Assembly: GCF_038502225.1 (NCBI RefSeq)
Contig: NW_027195376.1
Coordinates: 1 to 64,000 of the forward strand
Direction of reading: 5' to 3'
Length of the DNA stretch: 64,000 nt
Source of the DNA: Cherax quadricarinatus
Taxonomy: Eukaryota; Arthropoda; Malacostraca; Decapoda; Parastacidae
Under the pieces are notes generated by a model. The model saw nothing but the letters and a program-made list of their open reading frames with translations, did no database searches and had not been told where the DNA came from. Positions 21,054 to 36,225 of this stretch are shown here, piece by piece. Made by a program: the position numbers and the translations under genes. How positions within the stretch are numbered: position 1 is the stretch's first letter; each line of letters starts with the position of its first letter.

Positions 21054-23996
21054 GAAGATAGAGGTATGGGTGTGTGTGGGAAACAAGCAGGTTGCAACAC
21101 TAGGGTTGGAAACAGTAAATGTATAAAAGGCATTCAGCATGAAGTTATAAATAAAGACAATAGAACAGGTCAGCAAACAAAGGGGGACAGCAGAGGGCAG
21201 CAAGGGACTAGCTCCCTTAAGGTTTACTATACTAATAGCAGGAGTGTTAGAAATAAGATAGATGAGCTAAGATTAATTGCAAGTGCAGGAAACATAGATA
21301 TTATTGCTATAACAGAGACCTGGCTCAATCTGAAAGATAGAGAGATGCCCTCTGAATGTCACATACAAGGCTATAAATTATTCCACACTGACAGGGTCAA
21401 CAGGAAAGGTGGTGGAGTAGCGATGTATGTCAGGGACAATTTAAATTGTTGTGTTAGACAAGATATTAAATTAGAAGCGTCAGCCACTGAATCTGTTTGG
21501 TTACAGCTTCTCGAGGGCCGAGAAAAACTAATTTTGGGTGTGATTTACAGGGCCCCAAATCTTGATAGGGAGTGCAGTAAACTTCTATGGGACGAAATTC
21601 GTAAGGCATCTACATACGAAAATGTTGTGCTAATGGGAGATTTCAACTATAGACAGATTGACTGGAGCAATTTGACAGGAAATTTAGAGTCGGGTGACTT
21701 TCTTGATACGATCCAGGATTGTTTTTTAAAACAGTTTGTGACAGAGCCAACTAGGGGAAATAACCTCCTTGACTTGGTTCTTGCCAGTAGGGAAACACTA
21801 ATTAATAATCTTGAGGTTAATGATGAGCTTGGGGAGAGTGATCACAAATCACTCAGTTTTAACATATCATGGAATTCCCCTAATAATGGCAATCAAGTCT
21901 CCGTCCCTGACTTTCGCTTGGCTGATTTCATAGGACTGAAAAATTACTTAGGTGGGCTGAACTGGAATGACCTGACTAGGGGTCAGGTAGGTGGTGATGG
22001 TTGCCGATATGATGCTTTCCAGGGCATAGTTCTAGCTGCTCAGTCAAATTATGTTCCAAATAGGGAAATCAGATCAAACAAAAATGATCCTAAATGGATG
22101 AACAATAGATTAAAATATCTGATTGGTCAAAAGAGAGGCATATATAGGCAAATCAAAAGAGGAGAGGGGCAATTAAGAAATCGATATATTCAGTTAAAGA
22201 GAGAAATAAAAAAGGGAATTAGAAAAGCAAATAGAGATTATGAGGTTAAAGTTGCAAGAGAATCGAAGACTAACCCAAAAGGATTCTTTCAGGTATACAG
22301 AAGTAAGATCAGGGACAAGATAGGCCCACTCAAAAGTTCCTCGGGTCAGCTCACTGACAGTGATAAGGAAATGTGTAGAATTTTTAACACATACTTCCTC
22401 TCAGTTTTTACACAGGAGGATACCAGCGATATTCCAGTAATGATAAATTATGTAGAACAGGACGATAATAAACTGTGCACTATTAGGGTCACAAGTGACA
22501 TGGTCCTTAGGCAAATAGATAAATTAAAACCTAACAAATCCCCAGGCCCTGATGAACTGTATGCAAGGGTTCTAAAGGAATGTAAAGAGGAGCTTAGCAC
22601 ACCTTTGGCTAATCTTTTCAACATATCACTACAAACTGGCATGGTGCCAGATAAGTGGAAAATGGCAAATGTGATACCTATTTTCAAAACAGGTGACAGG
22701 TCCTTAGCTTCGAACTATAGACCAATAAGCCTAACCTCCATAGTGGGAAAATTTATGGAATCAATAATTGCCGAGGCAGTTCGTAGCCACCTTGAAAAGC
22801 ATAAATTAATCAACGAATCTCAGCATGGTTTTACAAAGGGGCGTTCCTGCCTTACGAATTTATTAACTTTTTTCACTAAGGTATTTGAGGAGGTAGATCA
22901 TGGTAATGAATATGATATTGTGTATATGGACTTCAGTAAGGCTTTTGACAGGGTCCCACATCAGAGACTATTGAGGAAAATTAAAGCACATGGAATAGGA
23001 GGAGAAATTTTTTCCTGGATAGAGGCATGGTTGACAAATAGGCAGCAGAGAGTTTGCATAAATGGGGAGAAATCAGAGTGGGGAAGCGTCACGAGCGGTG
23101 TTCCACAGGGGTCAGTGTTGGGCCCCCTGCTGTTCACAATCTACATAAACGACATAGATGAGGGCATAAAGAGCGACATCGGCAAGTTTGCCGATGACAC
23201 CAAAATAGGCCGTCGAATTCATTCTGACGAGGACATTCGAGCACTCCAGGAAGATTTGAATAGACTGATGCAGTGGTCGGAGAAGTGGCAGATGCAGTTT
23301 AATATAGACAAATGCAAAGTTCTAAATGTTGGACAGGACAATAACCATGCCACATATAAACTAAATAATGTAGATCTTAATATTACGGATTGCGAAAAAG
23401 ATTTAGGAGTTCTGGTTAGCAGTAATCTGAAACCAAGACAACAGTGCATAAGTGTTCGCAATAAAGCTAATAGAATCCTTGGCTTCATATCAAGAAGCAT
23501 AAATAATAGGAGTCCTCAGGTTGTTCTTCAACTCTATACATCCTTGGTTAGGCCTCATTTAGATTATGCTGCACAGTTTTGGTCACCGTATTACAGAATG
23601 GATATAAATTCTCTGGAAAATGTACAAAGGAGGATGACAAAGATGATCCCATGTATCAGAAACCTTCCCTATGAGGATAGACTAAGGGCCCTGAAACTGC
23701 ACTCTCTAGAAAGACGTAGAATTAGGGGGGATATGATTGAGGTTTATAAGTGGAAGACAGGAATAAATAAAGGGGATGTAAATAGTGTGCTGAAAATATC
23801 TAGCCTAGACAGGACTCGCAGCAATGGTTTTAAGTTGGAAAAATTCAGATTCAGGAGGGATATAGGAAAGTACTGGTTTGGTAATAGAGTTGTGGATGAG
23901 TGGAACAAACTCCCAAGTACCGTTATAGAGGCCAGAACGTTGTGTAGCTTTAAAAATAGGTTGGATAAATACATGAGTAGATGTGGGTGGGTGTGA
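21051..23996 (+). CDS. CR1 LINE ORF2, endonuclease-reverse transcriptase (intact)
   Basis: The 981-residue protein has all expected blocks in one frame. The N-terminal apurinic-like endonuclease shows YTNSRSVRNK, ITETWL, GVIYRAPN, GDFNYRQIDW and ESDHKSL. The reverse transcriptase shows NKSPGPDELYARVLKE, NYRPISLTSIVGK, QHGFTKGRSC, MDFSKAFDRVPH (motif A), [13 protein letters not shown] (motif B) and FADDTK (motif C with both Asp). The C-terminus has EDRLRALKLHSLERRRIRG. The protein would nick target DNA and prime cDNA synthesis from its own RNA. No stop or frameshift is seen, so the copy is young and could encode active protein, although the 5' UTR promoter is missing. Confidence 0.95.
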   Translation: MEDRGMGVCGKQAGCNTRVGNSKCIKGIQHEVINKDNRTGQQTKGDSRGQQGTSSLKVYYTNSRSVRNKIDELRLIASAGNIDIIAITETWLNLKDREMPSECHIQGYKLFHTDRVNRKGGGVAMYVRDNLNCCVRQDIKLEASATESVWLQLLEGREKLILGVIYRAPNLDRECSKLLWDEIRKASTYENVVLMGDFNYRQIDWSNLTGNLESGDFLDTIQDCFLKQFVTEPTRGNNLLDLVLASRETLINNLEVNDELGESDHKSLSFNISWNSPNNGNQVSVPDFRLADFIGLKNYLGGLNWNDLTRGQVGGDGCRYDAFQGIVLAAQSNYVPNREIRSNKNDPKWMNNRLKYLIGQKRGIYRQIKRGEGQLRNRYIQLKREIKKGIRKANRDYEVKVARESKTNPKGFFQVYRSKIRDKIGPLKSSSGQLTDSDKEMCRIFNTYFLSVFTQEDTSDIPVMINYVEQDDNKLCTIRVTSDMVLRQIDKLKPNKSPGPDELYARVLKECKEELSTPLANLFNISLQTGMVPDKWKMANVIPIFKTGDRSLASNYRPISLTSIVGKFMESIIAEAVRSHLEKHKLINESQHGFTKGRSCLTNLLTFFTKVFEEVDHGNEYDIVYMDFSKAFDRVPHQRLLRKIKAHGIGGEIFSWIEAWLTNRQQRVCINGEKSEWGSVTSGVPQGSVLGPLLFTIYINDIDEGIKSDIGKFADDTKIGRRIHSDEDIRALQEDLNRLMQWSEKWQMQFNIDKCKVLNVGQDNNHATYKLNNVDLNITDCEKDLGVLVSSNLKPRQQCISVRNKANRILGFISRSINNRSPQVVLQLYTSLVRPHLDYAAQFWSPYYRMDINSLENVQRRMTKMIPCIRNLPYEDRLRALKLHSLERRRIRGDMIEVYKWKTGINKGDVNSVLKISSLDRTRSNGFKLEKFRFRRDIGKYWFGNRVVDEWNKLPSTVIEARTLCSFKNRLDKYMSRCGWV

Positions 23997-24183
23997 GTTG
24001 GACCTGATAGCTTGTGCTAACAGGTCGGTTGCCGTGTTCCTCCCTTAAGTCAATGTGACCTGACCTGACTAGGTTGGGTGCATTGGCTTAAGCCGGTAGG
24101 GACTTGGACCTGCCTCGCATGGGCCAGTAGGCCTTCTGCAGTGTTCCTTCGTTCTTATGTTCTTATGTTCTTATGTTCTTATG
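23997..24183 (+). mobile_element. CR1 3' UTR and (TTCTTATG)4 tail
   Basis: A short 3' UTR ends in four perfect 8-bp units TTCTTATG at 24152-24183. Short 8-bp-type 3' repeats in place of poly(A) are diagnostic of CR1 LINEs. The whole insert spans about 20125-24180 and interrupts RLE-LINE X1. Confidence 0.9.
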
Positions 24184-24605
<422 letters not shown>

Positions 24606-24607
<2 letters not shown>

Positions 24608-25544
24608 GGGAATATTTTATTACATAATATGGCACAGAAGATTTAAGAGATACATTGTTGATATAAAGGTGGCATATACGGTACATGTTGTTACGTGTGT
24701 ATCACCGATTATAAGGCGAAAATCTCATCCAGCTCCTCAGAGCTGGGGCGTGTGCCCAAAATGCAGCATGCATTACCCCTTTGAACAGCCGCACTGAGCC
24801 GCTGGAACAGAAAACTAGCTGCCCTGGGATCCCTAGTTACCCTGATGAGTCTTTTTCCCAACTCCTTAAGGAAATTAGATGCACTCTTTCCCCATGAGCC
24901 AAGGGTCTCTGAGCCTATGGGAACAAACATATAATGATGGGCAAGTTCTCCATATTTTCTAGACTTTTGGGACTCCCTAAAGCTGGCAGCTGCCCCTCCT
25001 TCCTCCCTGGTGTATTGGAGATAGGTATCAGCCAAGGTAGATGCACATGTATAGTCCCACACCACCTGCTTCCCATCTGCCCAGGCTTGAAGGGTGATAC
25101 CATCTGGACGCTTCTGGCTGCCATCAGATCTGCATAGTTGGGGTGGCTCCCTTACTGCTGGGCATCCAGCTGTTGTGAGGCTCCTCTTGATAATGTTATT
25201 AACCTCCTCATGTCTTGCAATCTTTCCCTCGGATTTACGGCACACAAGACCATGGTACCCGAATCGGTCTGCTGCTTCACTGCCACAAATACACCTGTGT
25301 TCGGCGAGAATAGGGGCGGCAAGTCGAAGGGCAACACCGATGCGGATGGTCTGTGGGTCGAGGCGTGTGCCAAGGCTGGAGTTGGGAACAGCCAACAGAA
25401 AGTCCCCAGCATGAGGGGCTCTCACTGCCAGGAGGCGGGCTCTATCCTTCCCTGACACACTCTGAAGCATCGTTGAGGCTATATTTTCCACTATTGGACC
25501 ATCCCAGTGCGATTGTTTGTAGTTGTTGGGGGGAGCAGGTCTGG

Positions 25545-25545
<1 letters not shown>
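24606..25545 (-). pseudogene. RLE-LINE copy X2, endonuclease C-terminus (frame open)
   Basis: A minus frame stopping at 24709 is open through about 280 element residues. It reads [19 protein letters not shown] and RLDPQTIRIGVALRLAAP, then a Cys-x-Cys...His-x3-Cys cluster (CICG...YHGLVC) and RHEEVNNIIKRSL. The RLE core follows: KRPDGITLQAWADGKQVVWD, with the RPD and following Asp, YTCASTLADTYL and SQKSRKYGEL. It ends EELDEIFAL. It is clearly diverged from X1/X3 and so a separate family. The 5' side is truncated at a (TA)n tract at 25545, and the RT domain is missing. Zinc-binding is inferred from the Cys/His spacing. Confidence 0.78.
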
Positions 25546-25638
<93 letters not shown>

Positions 25639-25640
25639 TA
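25546..25640. repeat. (TA)n microsatellite
   Basis: TA tract forming the left outer edge of the RTE palindrome. Confidence 0.98.

Positions 25641-29786
<4,146 letters not shown>

Positions 29787-29867
<81 letters not shown>
29787..29867. repeat. (TA)n microsatellite
   Basis: TA tract separating LINE-R from the LINE-B series. Confidence 0.98.
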
Positions 29868-29870
<3 letters not shown>

Positions 29871-31840
29871 ACTACAGAGGTATGGAAGGTAGCAAATGTA
29901 GTCCCAGTTTTTAAGAAAAGAGTCAGACTCGAGGCATTAAGCTACAGACCAGAGTTGCTGACGTGTATATTTTGCAGAATCAGGGAGAATATTATCAGGA
30001 GGAGAGTGGTGAAGCACCTAGAAAGGAACAAGCTTTTAAACGGCAACCAGCACGGTTTCAGGTAAGGGAAATCCTGTGTCAAAATCCTACAGTAGTTTCA
30101 TGAAAAGGAAAGTCAGACACGACCAAGAAGTATGTGAGGAACTCCCCATGTGATTTAAAGACTCATTTACAGTGGAAACAGAAAAAAAAACTCCGGTAAA
30201 TCAGAATAGGGTGGAACATCAACAAGGGATATACCAACAATTGCTGAATGAAATGCACAGAACCGAGGAGGAGGTGAAGCTGCTACGTGAACGTGATACC
30301 TCAAAGGCGGTGGGACCGGACAATACCTCTCCATGTCTTCTTAGAGAAGGAACAGAGACGCTGTGTGTGCCACTAACAACAATCTTCAGCACATCCAGAG
30401 AAACTGGGCTACTAACTGAAGTATGAAATCCCAATTTTTAAGAAACGTGATAGACACGAGTCATTAAACTACAGACCATCGTCACTGACGTGTATATAAT
30501 GCAAAGTCATGAAGAAGATTGTCAGGAGGAGTGTGGTGGAGCACCTAGAAAAGAACAAGCTTATAAATGACAACCAGCACGGTTTCAGAGAAGGGAAATT
30601 CTGTCTCACAAACCTACTGGAGTTTTATGACAATGTAAAGTAAGTAAGACATGAGAGAGAGGGGTGGGAAGATTGTATTTTCTTGGATTGCAAGAAGGCT
30701 TTCGAGAGAGGTCCTCACAAGAAGTTAGTGCAAAAGCTAGAGGATCAGGCACGCATAAGAGGAAAGGCACAGCAATGGATCAGAGAATACCTGACAGGAG
30801 GCAACAACGAGTCATAGTACATAACGAGGTGTCAGAGTGGGCCCTTGTGATGAGCGGGGTTCCACAGGGGTCAGTCCTAGGACCAGTGCTATTTTTGGTA
30901 TACGTGAATGACATGATGGAAGAGATAGACTCGGAAGTGTCCCTGTTTGTAGATGATGTGAAGCTTATGAGGAGAATGAAATCGGACGAGAATCAGGCAT
31001 TACTATGAAGAGACCTGGACAGGCAGGAAGCCTGGTCCTGCAACTGGCTCCTTGAATTTAACCCCGCCACATGAAGATCGGGGAAGAACAAAGAATACCG
31101 CAGACAGAGTATAGGGTAGGTGGCCGAAGACTGCAAACCTCACTCAAGGAAAATTATCTTGAGGTGAGTATGTATTATACTGATCTCCTGAGGCGCACAT
31201 CAACCAGATAATTGCTGCAGCATATGGGCGCCTGGCAAACCTAAGATTAGCGTTCCGATACCTGAGCAAGGAATCGTTCAAGATTCTGTACACCGTCAGC
31301 ATTAGGCCCATACTGGAGTATGCAGCACCAGTTTGGAACCCACACCGGATCAAGCACGTCAAAAAATTAAAGAGTGATGGTTTGCAGCAAGTCTAGTCCT
31401 AGAGCTAAGGGGAATGTCCTACGAAGAAAGGTTAAGAGAAATCGGCCTGACCACTCTGGAGAACAAGAGGGTTAGGGGAGACATGATAACGACATATGAA
31501 ATACTGCGAGGAACTGAAAAGGTGGACAAAGACAGGATGTTCCAGAGATGGGACAAAGAAACCAGGGGTCACAATTGAAGTTGAAGGCTCAGATGAATCA
31601 AAGTTATGTTAGGAAGTATTTCGTCAGTCATAGAGTTTTCAGGAAGTGGAATAGTCTGGAAAGTAACGAAGTGGAGGCAGGAACTGTACATAGTTTTAAG
31701 ACGAGGTTTGATAAAGCACTTGGAGCAGGGAGAGAGTGACCTAGTAGCCATCAGTGAAGAGGCGAGGCCAGGAGCTATGAATTGACCCCTGCAACCACAA
31801 ATAGGTGAGTAGACACACACACACATACACACACATACTT
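29868..31840 (+). pseudogene. LINE-B copy 3, RT region, rearranged
   Basis: RT pieces of the CR1/L2-like family. 29868-30110 covers the VANVVPVFKK..YRPELLTC segment and NQHGFR. The sequence then steps back to an earlier point (30112 onward) and repeats the region: DTSKAVGPDNTSP, DCKKAFERGPHKKLV (motif A), [14 protein letters not shown] and LFVDDVKLMRR (motif C with FVDD). It ends with the family C-terminus, 3' UTR and GGTGAGTA(GA)CACACAC tail at about 31800-31840. Many stops and frameshifts are present. Confidence 0.8.
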
Positions 31841-33929
31841 ACACACACATACTCACACACACACGCAAATACAACCTCCCTCAGAACTGCGACATCTCCA
31901 AAGTAACCAAATAATCCAACCCAAAACCCCACACACTGTATCTACTCTCCCCACCCCCATCATCACAGACTCCACCCCCACAGCAACCCCCAATAGTTCC
32001 TCTCCAGGTGTTCCGCTCCCCTAACCCTAACGTTCTCTCCAGACCACAGTTTTAGAAAGAAGTTGAAGGTTTGGTATACGAACGCGGACAGAATAACAAA
32101 TAAATGTGAGGAGTGGCATGAAAGAATCATTGAGACGTCCTGTGTCATGCAGAGAATATGTTACAATTTATTCGGGGTATGTCATACTCCTATATGGGTT
32201 GCCTCCCAACCAGTGAACTGGTGCTAAGGGTTTAAACATCAGTAGGGTACCTGACATTAAATTAGTACCTTGGGCTAACCCACCAAAGCTGAAGCAACAT
32301 GATTCACTTGTGGTAAGCATTCACAGACTTGCCTAGCTGCTGGTTGAGCACGGTGTACACTCTTTGGCTTCCGCTTTGCCATCTGTCACCGTGTTGTGCA
32401 CTTACTATTCTATCTGTACATATTGTACATAGTGTACATACTTGCATATTTTATCTGGTGAAGGCAAATGTCTCCACATTCCCATTACGACCAGGTCTCA
32501 CAGGCCATTCTTTACCTGTGTTCGTAATATGTCGCCAGACATCATAGCACTCACAGAAACGAAACTCACCAGGATGATAACAGATGCAATCTTTCCATCC
32601 GGATATTAGTTCCTGAGTAAAGATAGAGAAAGCAGAGGGGAAGGAGGAGTTGCACTGCTCTTTAAAACCTGGTGGTGATTTGAGGAAAGAGAATGAATAG
32701 ACGGAATGGGCGAAAGGGATTACATAGTAGGAACAATTCATTCTGGGACCCTAAGGTGGTAATTGCAGTGATGTACAACCCGCTACAGAACTGCAGGAGG
32801 CCAAGAGAATAATATGAAAAGAGCAGCAGAGCAATGGTGGACACACTAGCTGAGGTGAGAGAAGAGCTCACATGGGCAGAACAAAGTTACTAGTTATGGG
32901 TGAATTCCGTCACAAGGAGATTGATTGAGAAAACCCGGAGCCACATGGGGGTCCCAAAACAGGGAGAGCCTAACTGATGCATGTGGTACTGGAAAACCTT
33001 ATTCATCAACATGTTAGGGACACTACCAGAGAGACAGAGAGTTGAGCTGTTAGGACATCAAGGACATCACATACGAAAGGCCACTGAGCTAGTCATCACA
33101 TGTTTCTGAGATTTGAATACATGCTAGAGTTACAAGTGGAGATTTAATAGGAATAGGATGGTAGAAGCCAAACTGCTGAAGAGGGGACTACACAGGTGTG
33201 ACGAACTTACTGCATGTGGTTCAGTGGGAAAGAGAAGGGGTAGGAAAATCAGTTAAAGAAATGATGGACTACATGACAACAAAATGCAAGGAGGAAGAGG
33301 AGAGGTTTGTTCCCAAGGGCAACAGAAATAATGTGAAGACCAAAACTAGTCCTTGGTTCACCCAAAGAAGTAGGGAAGCAAAAACTAAATGCACTAGAAT
33401 AGTGAAAAAGTACAGAAGACAAGGGACGCCGGGAAATAAAGGGAGTAGCCGAAGAGCTAGAAAAGATTATGTAGAGATAAGGAGGGAGGCCCAGCGACTA
33501 AAAGAAAACGACATAGCATCGAGAGTCAAATCTGACCAGATGTTGTATGGCTACATCAGGAGGAAGATAACAGTCAAGGACAAGGTAAACAGGTTGAGGA
33601 AGGAAGGTGGGGAGCTCCCGAGAAACGACCAAGAAGTATGTAAGGAGCTCCTCACGAGATTTAAAGAAATATTTACAGTGGAGACAGAACAAATCCCTGG
33701 AAATCAGAATAGTGGGATTCACCAACAAGGGATATAGCAACAAGTGCTGAACGAAATACACACCCGAGGAGGGGGTGAAGAAGTTTCTACGTCAAAGTGA
33801 TACCTCAAAGGCGGTGGGACAGGACAACACCTCTCCATGGGTCCTTAGAGATGGAACAGAGACAGTATGTGTGCCACTAACAACAATTTTCAATACATTC
33901 ATTGAAATTGGGCAACTAAATGAGGTATG
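31841..33929 (+). pseudogene. LINE-B copy 4, endonuclease and linker
   Basis: Begins in the Pro/Thr-rich ORF1-ORF2 overlap (about 31870-32040). It runs into the endonuclease (KVWYTNADRIT-like, PDIIALTETKL-like, VMYNPLQN) with frameshifts and reaches the basic linker in an open frame at 33198-33737 (KCKEEEERFVPKGNR, PWFTQRSREAKTKCTR, KKYRRQGT, DYIASR-like). The endonuclease is interrupted at 32137-32530. The RT continues after the 859-bp insert as 34789-36115. Confidence 0.78.
32137..32530 (+). mobile_element. Possible solo LTR inside LINE-B copy 4
   Basis: About 390 bp replace the junction between the EEWHERI and PDIIA segments of the endonuclease. The insert starts near TGTGTCATGC, contains GTTGTGCACTTAC and TGTACATACTTGC, then TATCTGGTGAAGGC, and is flanked by GTC words. 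There is no coding content. The size and the promoter/poly(A)-like order fit an LTR. Confidence 0.4.
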
Positions 33930-34788
33930 TATTTTCGAATCTAATCGAATCGAATCGAATCGAATAAGACGACGAGAGCTGTCGTGAGATGGGAAGGAAG
34001 AAGGATAAGGAAGGATGGAAATAAATGGAAAAGGATGGGAAGGAGGGGAAGAGGAGGAACTAAGGCAAGTGGCCCAACCACTTTGCCACAAGTGGTACCG
34101 AAGTACTGGAGACGTAGATGGAGAGGCTTGAATGATGTCGTTACTTGGCTCATTAGGAGAGGATGACGAAGGCAGCGGTAGGAGCTGGGAGTGTCAGAAG
34201 GCAGCAAGAAGGATGAGTTGGTTATTGTCTTGAACCGTTTTTCAGTGCATTGAATTTTGTTCGAGAGATTAGTAGCACACGTATGGGAGAGCTGTAGTAG
34301 AGTTTGTTGGTTTGGAGTTGGTGGAATATGTGGTTGAAGGTAGGGTATGGTATTTCTTCACTTTGGTACGTTGCAGTGTTGTCTTGGAGACGTTGGATGA
34401 GTTCTAGGCTAGTCATTCGTGTGGGGTATTGCGTCGTGGTGTAGAATGTGAGTCCTTCGTGTTTAACCCATGGTGTTGCAGGTAATCGACGTGAGCGAGG
34501 TGGAGAAGGCGGTGGTGGAGTTGAGGAAGGTGGTGTTGATTCGTTGTCAACTTCAGATGACGAATTAGAAGATGTTTCTGGTGGCAAGGCTTCTGATTGG
34601 TTGGATTCAGTGAGGAGTGGTGGCGGTGGAGGCTTCTCATTGGACGTTGTTAGAGTGACGTCACTAGTTGGTGGTGTTGATGGACCTTCTGCAGCAGAGG
34701 TGGTTATTAATTAAGTCCTTGGTGAATTTAAGAATTTCTTCAGGTGGAGATGCTGGAAATATAAATGATGACATATTATTATTATTTT
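33930..34788 (-). mobile_element. 859-bp retroposon with 11-bp target duplication and (TTCGA)n tail
   Basis: The insert is flanked by AATGAGGTATG at 33919-33929 and 34789-34799, with LINE-B RT resuming exactly after it. On minus it begins close to an ATG (34774; MSSFIFPASPPEEILK) and ends in pentamer repeats (TTCGA)n at 33936-33965. A frame from 34587 to 34222 reads Ser/Pro-rich PPSSTPPPPSPPRSRRLP, then HEGLTFYTTTQYPTRM and VLLISRTKFNALKNG, and may join the N-terminal part by a frameshift. It carries no RT. The design fits an ORF1-only non-autonomous LINE derivative. I do not recognise the protein. Confidence 0.72.
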
Positions 34789-36115
34789 AATGAGGTATGG
34801 AAGACGGCAAATGTAGTCCCACTTTTTAAAAATCGAGACAGACACGAGGCATTAATATGCAAAGTCATGGAGAAGATTTTCAGGAGGAGACTGGTTGAGT
34901 ACGTAGAAAGGAACATGCTTATAAATGACAACCACTACGGTTTCAGGGAAGGGAAAACCTTTGTCATAAACCTACTGGACACAAGAGAGAGGGGTGGATA
35001 AATTGCTTTATCTTGGACTGGAAGAAGATCTTTGACACATTTCCTCATAAGAAATTAGTGCAAAAGCTAGAGGATCAGGCACACATAACAGGAAAGACAC
35101 TGCAATGGATCAGAGAATACCTGACAAGGAGGCAACGACGAGTCATGGTACGAGGCGAGGTGTCAGGGTGGGCTCCTGTGACGAGCGGGGTTCCACAGGG
35201 GTCAGTCCTAGGACCAGTGCTGTTTTTGGTTTATATTTGAATGACATGACTGAAGGGACAGATTCAGTAGTATCCCTGTTTGCAGATGATGTGAAGTAAA
35301 TGAGCAGAATTATATCGGACGAGAATTAGGTAGGAGTACAAAGGGATCTAAACAGGCTGCAAGTCTGGTCCAGAAACTGAATCCTGGATTTTAACCCCAC
35401 CAGGTGCAAAGTCATGAAGATGGGGGAAGGGCAAAGAAGCCCGCAGACAGATTATAGTGTAGGTGGTCAAAGGCCGCAAACCTTTCTCAAAGAAAAGGAT
35501 CTTGGTGTGAGTTTAATACCGAGCACATCTCCTGAGACGCACATCAGCCAGATAACTGCTGCAACATATGGGCGCCTGGCAAACCTAAGAATAACGTTCC
35601 GACACCTTTGTAAGGAACCGTTCAAGACTGCACACAGTGTACGTCAGAGTATGTTGGAGTATGCAGCACCAGTCTGGAACGCACAACTGGTCAAGCAAGT
35701 CAAGAAATTAGAGAATATGCAAAGGTTTGCAACAAGACTAATTCCGGAGCTATCGGGAATGTCCTGCGGAGAAAGGTTAAGGGAAATCGGCCTGATGAAA
35801 CTGGAGGACAGGAGAGTTAGGGGAGACATGATAACGACATACAAAATACTGCGGGGAATAGACAAGGTGGACAGAGACAGGATGTTCCAGAGATGGGACA
35901 CAGAAACAATGGGTCACAATTGGAAGCTGAAGACTCAGATGAGTCAAAGGGATGTTAGGAAGTATTTCTTTAGTCACAGAGTTCTCAGTAAGTGGAATAG
36001 TCTGGCAAGTGATGTAGTGGAGGCAGGAACCATACATAGTTTTAAGACGAGGTATGACAAAGCTATTTATCGATCCCTGCAACCACTAATAGGGAGTACA
36101 AATAGGTGAGTACAC
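34789..36115 (+). pseudogene. LINE-B copy 4 (continued), RT and 3' end
   Basis: RT after the insert: [22 protein letters not shown], a frameshifted motif [15 protein letters not shown] (35180) and LFADDVK (35280). An open C-terminal frame follows (35414-36109: EKDLGVS, YGRLANLRITFRH, ERLREIGLMKLEDRRVRG, RGIDKVDRDRMFQRWD). The 3' tail GTGAGTACACAAATACAC grows into (CA)n. Several lesions make it inactive. Confidence 0.82.
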
Positions 36116-36119
36116 AAAT

Positions 36120-36127
36120 ACACACAC

Positions 36128-36221
<94 letters not shown>
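36120..36221. repeat. (CA)n at LINE-B 3' tail
   Basis: About 48 CA units between the tail of copy 4 and the truncated start of copy 5. Confidence 0.99.

Positions 36222-36225
<4 letters not shown>

Noticed and set aside
34222..34587. Host Ser/Pro-rich gene
   Set aside because: The frame lies wholly inside an insert with target duplication and pentamer tail.
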